NCBI GenBank assembly: GCA_045587025.1
Contig: JAZNBK010000022.1
Span: 1 to 46,516 of the forward strand
Direction: 5' to 3'
DNA length: 46,516 nt
Source of the DNA: UBA1740 sp045587025
GTDB lineage: Bacteria; Bacillota; Clostridia; Oscillospirales; CAG-272
Position 1 is the stretch's first letter; every line of letters begins with the position of its first letter. Of this stretch, positions 26,170 to 33,583 are shown piece by piece. The notes beneath the pieces were generated by a model, which saw only the letters and a program-made list of their open reading frames with translations, was not told the DNA's origin and made no database searches. Position numbers and translations under genes: made by a program.

Positions 26170-26469
26170 TTATTCCTCTGTCGCTTCCGGCTGCGTATCG
26201 GACGGCTGCTCGTTCTTGCGTACCATAACGAGCTTGCCCTCGTACATTCTGTTGATAGCTATTTTTACCGCCTTCTGATCTCTGTATTCCGGGCTGATAA
26301 GCGCGGACAACGGCTTGTCGGTCTCGCGGTTGGCTATCATCTTTTCTGCCTTTTCTCTCTGCGCCACGTATTCATCGGTAACGTAGCGGGCGGATTTAGC
26401 CGCGCCTATTACCAACTCGTAGCGGTTGAATTTTTCCTTAGTTAATTCCTTAATTGATGGATGAATCAT
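26170..26469 (-). CDS. rpoZ: RNA polymerase omega subunit
   Basis: The 99-residue protein matches omega: it starts MIHPSIKEL, and the helical core contains RYELVIGAAKSARYV. The later motif with KPLSALI followed by AVKIAINRMYEGKL fits the omega fold. The last 15 residues are an acidic tail. Omega assists folding of the beta-prime subunit. AGGAG lies upstream. It sits between remA and priA; guanylate kinase, which normally precedes rpoZ, is absent here. Confidence 0.92.
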   Translation of the reverse strand: MIHPSIKELTKEKFNRYELVIGAAKSARYVTDEYVAQREKAEKMIANRETDKPLSALISPEYRDQKAVKIAINRMYEGKLVMVRKNEQPSDTQPEATEE

Positions 26470-26531
26470 ATTTTTCTCCTATATTTTATTGATAAAATGT
26501 TTTTTCGTGATTTAATATTCAAGGCGCGGCT

Positions 26532-26804
26532 TTAAGCGTCCGGCTCGATTTCTTCCTCGTCGTCATCGTTGCTGTCGGACAGGCGGTTTGAAATAGTTTC
26601 CGGCTGAATTGCGGAGAGAATGACGTGCTCGCTGTCGGTTATAACGACCGAGCGCGTGCGCCTTCCGCAGCTGACGTCTATAATTCTATTGTCGTCCTTT
26701 GCGTCCTGAACAAGTCGTTTTATTGGCGCTGAATCGGGATTTGCTATCGCTACTATTCTGTTTGCCGCGACCATATTACTGAAGCCGATGTTTATAAATT
26801 TCAT
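26532..26804 (-). CDS. remA: RemA-family regulator (DUF370)
   Basis: The 90-residue protein is a member of the RemA/DUF370 family. The conserved start MKFINIGFSNMVAANRIVAI is followed by APIKRL, then IDVSCGRRTRSVVIT and HVILSAIQPETI. In Bacillus RemA is a DNA-binding regulator of matrix genes. About 15 acidic residues (DDDEEEIEPDA) end this version. The position after yicC is conserved. GAGGAAG lies before the ATG. The family is certain, while control of matrix genes in this organism is only by analogy. Confidence 0.95.
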   Translation of the reverse strand: MKFINIGFSNMVAANRIVAIANPDSAPIKRLVQDAKDDNRIIDVSCGRRTRSVVITDSEHVILSAIQPETISNRLSDSNDDDEEEIEPDA

Positions 26805-26847
26805 AACTTCCTCTTTTCGTTTTTCACGTTTTTTCCGATTATTGAAT

Positions 26848-27735
26848 TTATTCGATATTTTGAATTTGCTCTCTTATTTTTTCGAGCTCGCCCTTTATGT
26901 CTACCACTATTCTCGCTATCTTAACGTTGTTCGCCTTGGAGCCGATAGTGTTCGTTTCTCTGTTTATCTCCTGCATAAGAAAATCGAGCTTTCTTCCCGA
27001 CGGCTCTTGCGACAGGCATATCTCGTCAAAAGCCGAAAGATGACTGTTAAGACGGGCTATCTCCTCGTCTATTGCGATTTTGTCGGCGTATATCGCCACC
27101 TCGGTCAAAATCCGCTGTTCGTCTATTTCCAGCTTGTTTTCTTCAAGCAATTGAGAGATGCGCTGTTTTAATTTATCCGCATATCCCACCTTGTCGGCAA
27201 GAGATATGCTCTCCACCTTGCCTATAAGCTCCCTTATCAGATTCAGCTTGGATTTTATGTCCTCTTCCGTCTTTTTTCCTTCGAACTCACGCATTTTGAC
27301 GTATTCCGAAATCGCCTCGTCAAGCACGGCGGAAAGACGCTCCCACTCTGCTTCTACGTCCTCTTTGGGAGATTCAAAGGCGAAAACGTCCCTGTTCTGC
27401 GCCACACTCATTACCGAGATATCGTCCTCGAGCGAGAACTCGTCTCGCAGCTCTCGCAGAGCCGCAATATAAGAGGATGCGAAAGCTCGGTCGAGGGTGA
27501 TGCTCGATACCTCCGATATATGTCTCTCTACCGAAATTCCTATATCTATTTTTCCTCTGCTGATGGCCTTCTGCTTTACGTGCGCCTTTATTCTTTCCTC
27601 AAACTGCGAGTAGCTCCTCGGGAGCTTCACCGAGCAGTCGAAGTATCTGCTGTTTACCGATTTCAGCTCAACCGTAATATCCTTATCCTCGCCCTCGCGC
27701 ACCGCTCTGCCGAAGGCAGTCATACTTCTTATCAT
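26848..27735 (-). CDS. yicC: YicC-family endoribonuclease
   Basis: The 295-residue protein has the N-terminal YicC domain beginning MIRSMTAFGRA and the C-terminal DUF1732 domain containing GRKLDFLMQEINRETNTIGSKAN, the most conserved stretch of the family. Members are metal-dependent endoribonucleases implicated in small-RNA decay. The gene is preceded by AAAGGA, lies 20 bases after nrdR and 43 before remA. The length is normal. Confidence 0.95.
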   Translation of the reverse strand: MIRSMTAFGRAVREGEDKDITVELKSVNSRYFDCSVKLPRSYSQFEERIKAHVKQKAISRGKIDIGISVERHISEVSSITLDRAFASSYIAALRELRDEFSLEDDISVMSVAQNRDVFAFESPKEDVEAEWERLSAVLDEAISEYVKMREFEGKKTEEDIKSKLNLIRELIGKVESISLADKVGYADKLKQRISQLLEENKLEIDEQRILTEVAIYADKIAIDEEIARLNSHLSAFDEICLSQEPSGRKLDFLMQEINRETNTIGSKANNVKIARIVVDIKGELEKIREQIQNIE

Positions 27736-27755
27736 CTCATTTTTTCCTTTTCGCT

Positions 27756-28208
27756 TTATCTTTTGTCTTTACGTATCATTCTGTTAAGCTCTTCAAGGAA
27801 GGTATCAACGTCCTTGAATTCTCGATAAACGGATGCAAAACGAACGTAAGAAACGGCGTCTATCTTACGAAGTCGGTCCATAACCATATTTCCGAGCTCC
27901 TGAGTGCTTATCTCCGAGACGAGCGAGTTCGTAAGCTCGTTTTCTATCTGAGAAACTATTAGCTCGGTGTCAACAGGGCGCTTCTGGCACGCCTTCAGGA
28001 TACCGCTGTGAAGCTTATGCTTATCAAAAAATTCTCGGCTTCCGTTCTTTTTCACCACGGTGAGCGGCACAGAATCGATAACCTCGTATGTATTGAACCG
28101 TTTTCCGCAATTAACGCACTCTCTGCGTCTTTTTATGCTGTTGCCGTCCTCTACCGGTCTTGAATCCAAAACCTTGCTGTCTGTGGATAAGCAAGCAGGG
28201 CATTTCAT
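27756..28208 (-). CDS. nrdR: NrdR, ribonucleotide reductase repressor
   Basis: The 150-residue repressor shuts down ribonucleotide reductase genes in response to nucleotide levels. An N-terminal zinc ribbon (CPACLS...CVNCGKRF) is followed by an ATP-cone domain (VKKNGSREFFDKHKL onwards). I start it at the ATG at 28208 because AGGAG lies correctly before it; an upstream in-frame codon would add 13 residues unlike the family. It is the first gene of the long minus-strand operon. Confidence 0.97.
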   Translation of the reverse strand: MKCPACLSTDSKVLDSRPVEDGNSIKRRRECVNCGKRFNTYEVIDSVPLTVVKKNGSREFFDKHKLHSGILKACQKRPVDTELIVSQIENELTNSLVSEISTQELGNMVMDRLRKIDAVSYVRFASVYREFKDVDTFLEELNRMIRKDKR

Positions 28209-28327
28209 ATCTTTTTCTCCTTTTGAAAAATTTTCAACCGAAGTCAAAATTCTATGGCTTTCGACTTCCTTGTGTCTTTTTTTCTTTCGTTTCGGGGAAT
28301 TTTTGCTTTTTTGATTTGCTTCTTTAT

Positions 28328-28356
28328 ATTATATCACAAAATCGTAAATTTGTAAA
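28328..28356 (-). promoter_or_regulatory. Promoter of the nrdR-to-rsgA operon
   Basis: On the minus strand there is TTTACA (28356-28351), a 17-base spacer and TATAAT (28333-28328). The leader is about 110 bases and holds an imperfect GAAGTC/GACTTC hairpin. No other good promoter or terminator was seen before rsgA ends. Confidence 0.82.
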
Positions 28357-28408
28357 CTGTTTTTTCAAAATAACGGGGCAGACAGACGCTTTTTTGCAAT
28401 CTTTTCAA

Positions 28409-29155
28409 TCAGCCCTCGAACCTATCGGGCATTTTGCGCTTATGAGAGGAAAGCTCGTGCATTCTGTCGATTTTTTCTTTTACCTGTGGGGAAGCTATCT
28501 CGCCGTTTAAAATGTAGTCATCGAGCTCTTTATACGTGAAGCCGAAATTATCCTCATCGGTTCTTCCCGTCAGTCCGTCTGCGGGCGCTTTTTCTGCGAA
28601 TTTTTCATCGAGTCCAAACTCTTTTGCAAGCTCTCGTCCGAGCTGCATTACCTCGGTGCAGGTGAGTCCTGCTATCGGGTTCAGGTCGTACGCACCGTCT
28701 CCCCACTTGGTAGTCCAGCCGATATACGCCTCGCTCGCGTTCCCCGTTCCTATAACCCTGTAACCGAGAGTTTGCGCTATTGCGTAAAGTGTGGTCATAC
28801 GAAGGCGCGGGGGAATATTCGTTTTCGCCTGCTTTTCGACCTCACAAGCTCCGCTTTTTTCGATTTCCGAGAGAAGCGCGCTGTACGGCGCATCTATATT
28901 TACGGTATAGCTTTTCAGGCGCAGTGCCCTTACTATCTCTTTTGAATCTTCTATGTCCTTTTGCTCTCCGTTCGGCATCAGTACGCCAATCACGTTGTCG
29001 CCCCAAACCTTTTTTGCAAGCATAGCGACGGTGGTGCTGTCCTTGCCTCCGCTTATGCCCAAAACGACACCCGGGCAATTCGTCTCTGTCTTATATTTTT
29101 GAAGCCAGGCAAGTACCTTTTCCTTATTCACGTTTTCTCTTATTTTCACACTCAT
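28409..29155 (-). CDS. nadE: NH3-dependent NAD synthetase
   Basis: The 248-residue enzyme makes NAD from deamido-NAD, ATP and ammonia. The PP-loop is SGGKDSTTVAM within VVLGISGGKDS. Further family motifs are GTGNASEAYIGWTTKWGDGAYDLNPIAG and FGFTYKELDDYI. It lacks a glutaminase domain, so it uses free ammonia. I prefer the ATG at 29155, seven bases after GGAGG; an ATG two codons upstream lies too close to that site. It is transcribed divergently from spoVFA. Confidence 0.95.
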   Translation of the reverse strand: MSVKIRENVNKEKVLAWLQKYKTETNCPGVVLGISGGKDSTTVAMLAKKVWGDNVIGVLMPNGEQKDIEDSKEIVRALRLKSYTVNIDAPYSALLSEIEKSGACEVEKQAKTNIPPRLRMTTLYAIAQTLGYRVIGTGNASEAYIGWTTKWGDGAYDLNPIAGLTCTEVMQLGRELAKEFGLDEKFAEKAPADGLTGRTDEDNFGFTYKELDDYILNGEIASPQVKEKIDRMHELSSHKRKMPDRFEG

Positions 29156-29178
29156 TTTCATTCCTCCCGTCTATATAA

Positions 29179-29207
29179 AATATACCACAAAATGAAGTTC
29201 AAGTCAA
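29179..29207 (-). promoter_or_regulatory. Promoter of nadE
   Basis: On the minus strand there is TTGACT (29207-29202), a 17-base spacer and TATATT (29184-29179), about 24 bases before the nadE start. Confidence 0.8.
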
Positions 29208-29219
29208 CAAAAAAATTCC

Positions 29220-29246
29220 ACAAATCTTCTCCTTTTGCATATACTG
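29220..29246 (+). promoter_or_regulatory. Possible sporulation-sigma promoter of spoVFA-spoVFB
   Basis: ACA (29220-29222), 15 bases and CATATACTG (29238-29246) partly match mother-cell sigma-factor sites (sigma-K: AC, 15-16 bases, CATAnnnTA). The start site would fall just before the ribosome site AAGGAG. The match is incomplete. Confidence 0.3.
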
Positions 29247-29275
29247 AAAATGGCAGTATAATAAAGGAGTATACT

Positions 29276-30154
29276 ATGAAAATCTTAATAATCGGCGGCG
29301 ATAGCCGTCAATGCGAAATAGGCGCTGAGTTTATTTCAAACGGAGACGAGGTATATACCTACGCCCTCGGGCTTCCGCTAAAAAATTCCTTCGCCGCAAT
29401 CGACCTTGCCTCTGCGGCTTCTCTTTCCGACGTCATTTTACTTCCTCTCCCTATGACGAGAGACGGAATTTATATAAATACCCCTCACCACCAGGGCGAA
29501 AAAATAACTATTGACGAGGTTCTTTCATTCTGCCCAAAAACCGCTCTGCTTCTTTGCGGAAAAATGCCCGAGTCAGTAAGGGAAAAGGCAAAAGCACTGC
29601 GCCTTTCCTTTTCGGACTATTACGAAAAGGAGACCTTTCTGAGCGAAAACGCCTATATAACGGCAGAGGGCGCGCTTTTTCTCGCCATGCAGCAATTAAA
29701 GACAACGGTAAAGGACTGCCCCTGTATGATTATCGGCGGCGGACGAATTGCTAAAAATCTTTTATCCGTCCTGTTATCCTTGGGCGCAAGGGTTCGCTTC
29801 TGCGCGAGGAGCGTCTACGATTTGAGGTGGGCGAAAACGCTGGGAGCTACCCCCCTCGACCTCGCCTCAGATACCGACGATATTATAGAGGCGGTGAGCG
29901 AAAGCTGCGTTATCTTCAATACCGTCCCCTGTATAACTATTCCCGACTGCGCTTACGAGCAGGCGAAAAGCGATCTTATATTTATAGAGCTTGCGGGTAG
30001 CGAGGAGCTTATCAGCAGAGCTTTAAAGGAAAGGGATATCTATACGGTCTGCGCAAAATCGCTCCCCTCAAAATATGCGCCGTCAAGCGCAGGAAAACTG
30101 CTCTACGATACGATACGTGAACTCTTAAAAGAAAAGAAAGGAGAGAAAATATGA
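29276..30154 (+). CDS. spoVFA: Dipicolinate synthase subunit A
   Basis: The 292-residue subunit (DpaA) makes dipicolinic acid, the spore-core calcium chelator, from dihydrodipicolinate together with subunit B. The N-terminal part begins KILIIGGDSRQCEIG; a Rossmann domain for NAD(P) follows at about 150-175 (MIIGGGRIAKNLLSVLLSLGARV). The ATG follows AAGGAG. The reading frame is open far upstream but overlaps nadE and its promoter, so the longer start is not credible. Its stop overlaps spoVFB by ATGA. The gene pair shows that this organism forms spores or descends from a spore-former. Confidence 0.93.
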   Translation: MKILIIGGDSRQCEIGAEFISNGDEVYTYALGLPLKNSFAAIDLASAASLSDVILLPLPMTRDGIYINTPHHQGEKITIDEVLSFCPKTALLLCGKMPESVREKAKALRLSFSDYYEKETFLSENAYITAEGALFLAMQQLKTTVKDCPCMIIGGGRIAKNLLSVLLSLGARVRFCARSVYDLRWAKTLGATPLDLASDTDDIIEAVSESCVIFNTVPCITIPDCAYEQAKSDLIFIELAGSEELISRALKERDIYTVCAKSLPSKYAPSSAGKLLYDTIRELLKEKKGEKI

Positions 30155-30711
30155 TCGGCTTCGCTTTTTGCGGTTCTTTTTGCACCCTTTCACACTCGCT
30201 TGCCGCTCTGCGACAGCTCTGCGCCGACGGCTACGACATACTGCCCATAATGAGTGAAACAACCTACGGAACAGACACTCGCTTCTGGCAGGCAAGAGAG
30301 TTTCGTGAAACGGTAAGCGCTCTCTGTAAAAAAGAGATAGTACACACAATAGTTGGCGCCGAGCCGCTCGGCCCTCAGATAAATTTAGACGCGCTCGTTA
30401 TCTCCCCCTGCACGGGGAACACTCTCGCCAAGATAGCGAGAGGTATTACCGACTCCTCGGTAACCATGGCGACGAAGGCGCATCTGCGCGCGGACAGAAC
30501 GACCTTGATAGCTCTGGCGTCAAACGACGCAATGTCTGCAAATCTTTCAAACATTGCCCAGCTTTTGCTTCGCAAAAACGTCTACTTCGTGCCGATGCGG
30601 CAGGACGATCCCACGGGAAAGCCGCACTCGCTCGTCGCTGATTTTACACAGCTGCCCGATTGTCTGAAGCTCGCCTGTGAAAATCATCAGCGCTGTCCCC
30701 TGTTTTTATAA
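30151..30711 (+). CDS. spoVFB: Dipicolinate synthase subunit B
   Basis: The 186-residue subunit (DpaB) is a flavoprotein-like protein. It begins MIGFAFCGSFCTLSHSL, and the conserved LVISPCTGNTLAKIARGITDSSVTMA block is at about residues 83-108. The C-terminal part with VPMRQDDPTGKPHSLVADF is typical of DpaB. It starts within the stop codon of spoVFA (ATGA) and is followed by a strong terminator. Both subunits are needed for synthesis in the mother cell. Confidence 0.94.
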   Translation: MIGFAFCGSFCTLSHSLAALRQLCADGYDILPIMSETTYGTDTRFWQAREFRETVSALCKKEIVHTIVGAEPLGPQINLDALVISPCTGNTLAKIARGITDSSVTMATKAHLRADRTTLIALASNDAMSANLSNIAQLLLRKNVYFVPMRQDDPTGKPHSLVADFTQLPDCLKLACENHQRCPLFL

Positions 30712-30718
30712 GCAGAAA

Positions 30719-30753
30719 GACGGACGGCTTCTGCCGTCCGTCAAGTTTTCTTT
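30719..30753. terminator. Bidirectional terminator between spoVFB and the CmpB-like gene
   Basis: A perfect stem (GACGGACGGC/GCCGTCCGTC) with loop TTCT is followed by AAGTTTTCTTT on the plus strand and TTTCTGC on the minus strand. It overlaps the last two bases of the CmpB-like stop codon. Confidence 0.85.
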
Positions 30754-31172
30754 ACAATTCGTCTTTCCCTTGCGTCGTATATCAATCGACACACGAGCAG
30801 CGCGGGCGCCGAAAGTAAAAGCCAGATAGCAGCGTAAGGCGCGCAAACCTGCCCCATAACGTTCAACGCCATATCTGAATAGTTCCAGACGTCCATTTCG
30901 AGCGCTATATTCAATATCGCCCCGAAAAGAAATTCCCACGCGGTTATAATCACCGTCGAGAGAAGAGCCCTCAGAAAAAAGCCCGTCCCGGAAAACGCGA
31001 TATATACGAAATAAATCGACGCCATACAAATACCGCCGAGCAGCGACATCGTAATATGCGTGTATCCCCGCCAAAAAAGTTCAAGCATGGGATATACGCC
31101 CGCGCCAAAAAGAAAGGCGGCAAGATACCCCCACGCATCGCCTTTTGCGGTTTTTTTCGTTTTTTTATTCAT
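30741..31172 (-). CDS. CmpB-type integral membrane protein (putative ABC transporter permease family)
   Basis: The 143-residue protein has four predicted membrane helices. The segment YPMLELFWRGYTHITMSLLGG matches the signature of the family annotated as 'putative ABC-transporter type IV / CmpB'; the short form WRGYTH is its hallmark. No ATPase gene is nearby, and the transporter role is only a database label. AAGGAT precedes the ATG. It is a single gene between a shared terminator and a divergent SLOG gene. I saw no clear promoter. The family call is fair; the function is unknown. Confidence 0.72.
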   Translation of the reverse strand: MNKKTKKTAKGDAWGYLAAFLFGAGVYPMLELFWRGYTHITMSLLGGICMASIYFVYIAFSGTGFFLRALLSTVIITAWEFLFGAILNIALEMDVWNYSDMALNVMGQVCAPYAAIWLLLSAPALLVCRLIYDARERRIVKKT

Positions 31173-31287
31173 ATCCTTCGCCTCTTTTTTCGTTATAGTG
31201 CGAGTATTGGCGAAAGGAGCGGAAAATATTCAACTTGGGTATGGCTTTTCTCTTTCGGGCGAATTTATTTCTCTTTTAAAATATCAA

Positions 31288-31316
31288 TTGAATTGTTTCG
31301 ATATCTGTGCTATAAT
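31288..31316 (+). promoter_or_regulatory. Promoter of the SLOG-domain gene
   Basis: TTGAAT (31288-31293), a 17-base spacer and TATAAT (31311-31316), about 57 bases before the start codon. Confidence 0.82.
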
Positions 31317-31372
31317 TAAATTGATTTACGTCTCGCTCTGCATGCGACCTTGTTTTTTTGAGAGGAGTTTTT

Positions 31373-31924
31373 ATGTTTACCGTTGCGTTCACAGGGTACC
31401 GTCCTGAAAAAATGCCTTTTTGCGAGCTGCCTGACGACGAGAATTACGTCAAGTTCAGAGAACTTCAGCTAAAGGTAATAAAACGGCTCATAGAAAAAGG
31501 CGCTACCCATTTTATTTCCGGTGTCGCTATGGGGTTTGACACCTGGGCGGCCGAGGATATTTTAGAATTGAAGCGCGAAAACAAGCTTCTCTCCCTTGAA
31601 GCCGCCATTCCCTTTCCACAGCAAGCGGACAGCTGGCCCGAATACGCCAAGCGAAGACGAAAATACATACTCAAGCGTTCAGATGTCTTGACCACCGTTT
31701 CAAATCATTACGACCGTGACGTTTTTTTCGCAAGAAATCGTTATATGGTAGACCACGCCGACGTTTTGGTCTGCGCCTTTGACGGAGTGAAAGGCGGCAC
31801 CGCCTACACGGTGGACTACGCGTTAAAGAAAAACAAAATCGTTATACGGATAGATCCCGTAGCTGCCCGAGTTTCTATGCTTGGGCGCTCCTCTTTCGAT
31901 TCGCTTGGAGATAAATGCTTATAA
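31373..31924 (+). CDS. SLOG-fold protein, DUF1273/YpsA-like
   Basis: The 183-residue protein has the Rossmann-like SLOG fold. Near the start is the motif FTGYRPEKMP, followed by FISGVAMGFDTWAAEDIL (nucleotide-binding Gly-rich turn) and VLVCAFDGVKGGTAYTVDYAL. B. subtilis YpsA and relatives belong here; YpsA has been linked to cell division and stress, and the SLOG superfamily to nucleotide-ligand sensing. The ATG follows AGAGGAG. It is monocistronic. No effector gene is next to it, so I do not call it a defence system. Confidence 0.85.
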   Translation: MFTVAFTGYRPEKMPFCELPDDENYVKFRELQLKVIKRLIEKGATHFISGVAMGFDTWAAEDILELKRENKLLSLEAAIPFPQQADSWPEYAKRRRKYILKRSDVLTTVSNHYDRDVFFARNRYMVDHADVLVCAFDGVKGGTAYTVDYALKKNKIVIRIDPVAARVSMLGRSSFDSLGDKCL

Positions 31925-32147
31925 AACGCTTATATCTGTCTCTTGTTTTTTCTGCTGTTTCTGATTTTTATCGTTTTTTCATCAATTTTTTGTGTATAAT
32001 ATAAAAAATTTTTATAAATTTTTTCAAAAAACTATTTATTTTCAACAAATGTTATGATATACTAAAAACGGAAACGGGAATACCGTGCCTGCGGCTCTCG
32101 GTTTTTTACAGGTCGTTTGCCGCAATATCAGAAAGGTGGTAAAATGC
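31925..32147 (+). other. AT-rich leader region before hpf
   Basis: This 223-base gap has no credible gene. It holds two -10-like boxes, TATAAT (31995-32000) and TATACT (32058-32063), both with poor -35 boxes, so a non-housekeeping sigma factor or an activator may drive hpf. The bases after the second box (ACTAAAAACGG) resemble one arm of the thiI leader palindrome. Confidence 0.4.
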
Positions 32148-32666
32148 ATGAAGATCACAGCTATTGGAAGACAAATCACAGTAAGAGACAGCATGAAAGA
32201 GTTGGCTGAGAAAAAGCTCGCGAAATTCGACAGGTTTTTTGGCGAGGACGCAGAGGCGACCGTAAAGTTCAGCGTAGTCAAAGACCTTGAGCGTATAGAA
32301 GTTACTATTCTGTATAACGGAGTATTTTTCCGCAGTGAAGAAGAAAGCTCCACCTTTGCAAATGCGCTTGACTGCGCCGTAGAGTCCTTGGAAAGACAGA
32401 TAAGAAAGAACAAAACACGACTTGAAAGACGCATAAGAGAGAATGCGTTTGCAGCGAGCGAAGGTGATTTCGACGTAGAAGAGGAGCTCGACTTTGACAT
32501 CAGAGTAAAAACCTTCCCATTCAAGCCGATGTCTATCGAAGAAGCGATTATGCAGATGAATTTGCTCGAGCATCAGTTCTTTTGCTTTATAAATTCCGAC
32601 AATGAAAAGACCTGCGTAGTTTATAAACGAAACAACGGCGGCTACGGCTTGATTATTCCTGAATAA
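32148..32666 (+). CDS. hpf: Long-form ribosome hibernation promoting factor
   Basis: The 172-residue protein dimerises 70S ribosomes into inactive 100S particles. The N-terminal HPF/RaiA domain (1-100) begins MKITAIGRQITVRDS and includes KFDRFFGEDAEATVKF. A charged linker follows. The C-terminal dimerisation domain (KTFPFKPMSIEEAIMQMNLL to GGYGLIIPE) makes it the long form usual in Bacillota. I start it at the ATG at 32148 after AAAGGTGG; an earlier in-frame codon would add about 20 residues unlike the family. Confidence 0.96.
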   Translation: MKITAIGRQITVRDSMKELAEKKLAKFDRFFGEDAEATVKFSVVKDLERIEVTILYNGVFFRSEEESSTFANALDCAVESLERQIRKNKTRLERRIRENAFAASEGDFDVEEELDFDIRVKTFPFKPMSIEEAIMQMNLLEHQFFCFINSDNEKTCVVYKRNNGGYGLIIPE

Positions 32667-32673
32667 ATTATTG

Positions 32674-32705
32674 GGCGTACCTGATTTGTCAGGTACGCCT
32701 TTCTT
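32674..32705 (+). terminator. Terminator of hpf
   Basis: A perfect stem (GGCGTACCTGA/TCAGGTACGCC) with loop TTTG is followed by TTTCTT, eight bases after the hpf stop. Confidence 0.9.
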
Positions 32706-32710
32706 ATATA

Positions 32711-32746
32711 AAGAAAGGGGCGTTGCAAACCTTTGTTTGCAACGCC
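32711..32746 (-). terminator. Terminator of the proBAC end of the heat-shock operon
   Basis: A perfect 12-pair stem (GGCGTTGCAAAC/GTTTGCAACGCC) with a four-base loop lies just after the proC stop. On the minus strand CCTTTCTTTAT follows. Confidence 0.82.
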
Positions 32747-32751
32747 TTGTT

Positions 32752-33555
32752 TTACATTTTCTTTAATTCCTTCGTTCTGTCGTACGAAGCGAGAACCGCT
32801 TTTTCGACGGTTTCGTCAAAGCCCTCTCGTCGTAAAGCTTCCACGCCCTCGATAGTCGAGCCCTTCGGGCTGCAAACCGCCGATACCAGCTCATTGATAG
32901 ACGACGCGCTGTTCTCAATGACGGCTGCGCCGCCAACGAGAGTTCTGGCTGCGTATAAAATCGCTTTTTCTCTATCAAGACCGCATTTCTCAGCGCCCTT
33001 TGCGAGTGCGTCCACGAACATATATACAAACGCAGGTCCGCAACCTGAAATTACGCTCGCCGCGTCTATCTTTTCTTCCTCTATCTCGTCGATAAGACCA
33101 ACGCCGTCAAGCATTTTTAAAAACTCCTTCTTCTGCTCCTTTGTAACCAAATCGTTACAGCAATAGAGCAAAACGCCTTTGCCGAGCGAGCAAGGAATGT
33201 TCGGCATAATTCGAATGACGGGCGCTCTTTTTCCGAGATATTTCTCTATCTTTGAAATTTCAAGACCTGCCGCCATTGTAATAAAGACCGTCTCGCTAAC
33301 CTTTGAAAGCGTTTTTACGCACGAGGATACGACCTCCTCCATAACCTGCGGCTTTACTGCCAAAAAGACGTATTCCGAAGAAGCGCACAGCTCCTCCCCC
33401 GTAAGAAAGGAAGCTCCTGCCGAGATAAACTCCTCAGCTTTTTCGGGGAGCTTTTCGCTTACCGCGCAATTTTTTGCGCCTATGTTTTTAATTACGGCGC
33501 GAAGAAGCGCTCCGCCCATATTTCCGCAACCTATTGAACCTGCTTTATATTTCAT
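32752..33555 (-). CDS. proC: Pyrroline-5-carboxylate reductase
   Basis: The 267-residue enzyme carries out the last step of proline synthesis. The N-terminal NADPH-binding fold begins with GCGNMGGALLRAV. LAVKPQVMEEVV and VIRIMPNIPCSLGKGV follow. The C-terminal dimerisation domain carries ISGCGPAFVYMFVDALA and LVSAVCSPKGSTIEG, both family hallmarks. It lies 28 bases after proA. It is the last gene of the operon, and a strong hairpin terminator follows. Confidence 0.97.
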   Translation of the reverse strand: MKYKAGSIGCGNMGGALLRAVIKNIGAKNCAVSEKLPEKAEEFISAGASFLTGEELCASSEYVFLAVKPQVMEEVVSSCVKTLSKVSETVFITMAAGLEISKIEKYLGKRAPVIRIMPNIPCSLGKGVLLYCCNDLVTKEQKKEFLKMLDGVGLIDEIEEEKIDAASVISGCGPAFVYMFVDALAKGAEKCGLDREKAILYAARTLVGGAAVIENSASSINELVSAVCSPKGSTIEGVEALRREGFDETVEKAVLASYDRTKELKKM

Positions 33556-33583
33556 TTTCGTCGCCTTTCAGTTTGACTTCGTT

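Noticed and set aside
29257..29262. TATAAT as the -10 box of spoVFA
   Set aside because: The start would fall within the ribosome site AAGGAG at 29264-29269, so the mRNA would lack a complete site.
28961..29275. Longer N-terminus for spoVFA
   Set aside because: It would run through nadE and the divergent promoters; the ATG at 29276 has a good ribosome site and matches the DpaA start.
31373..31924. SLOG-domain gene as part of a defence or nucleotide-signalling system
   Set aside because: It stands alone with a housekeeping promoter and no effector neighbour; it fits the YpsA/DUF1273 family.
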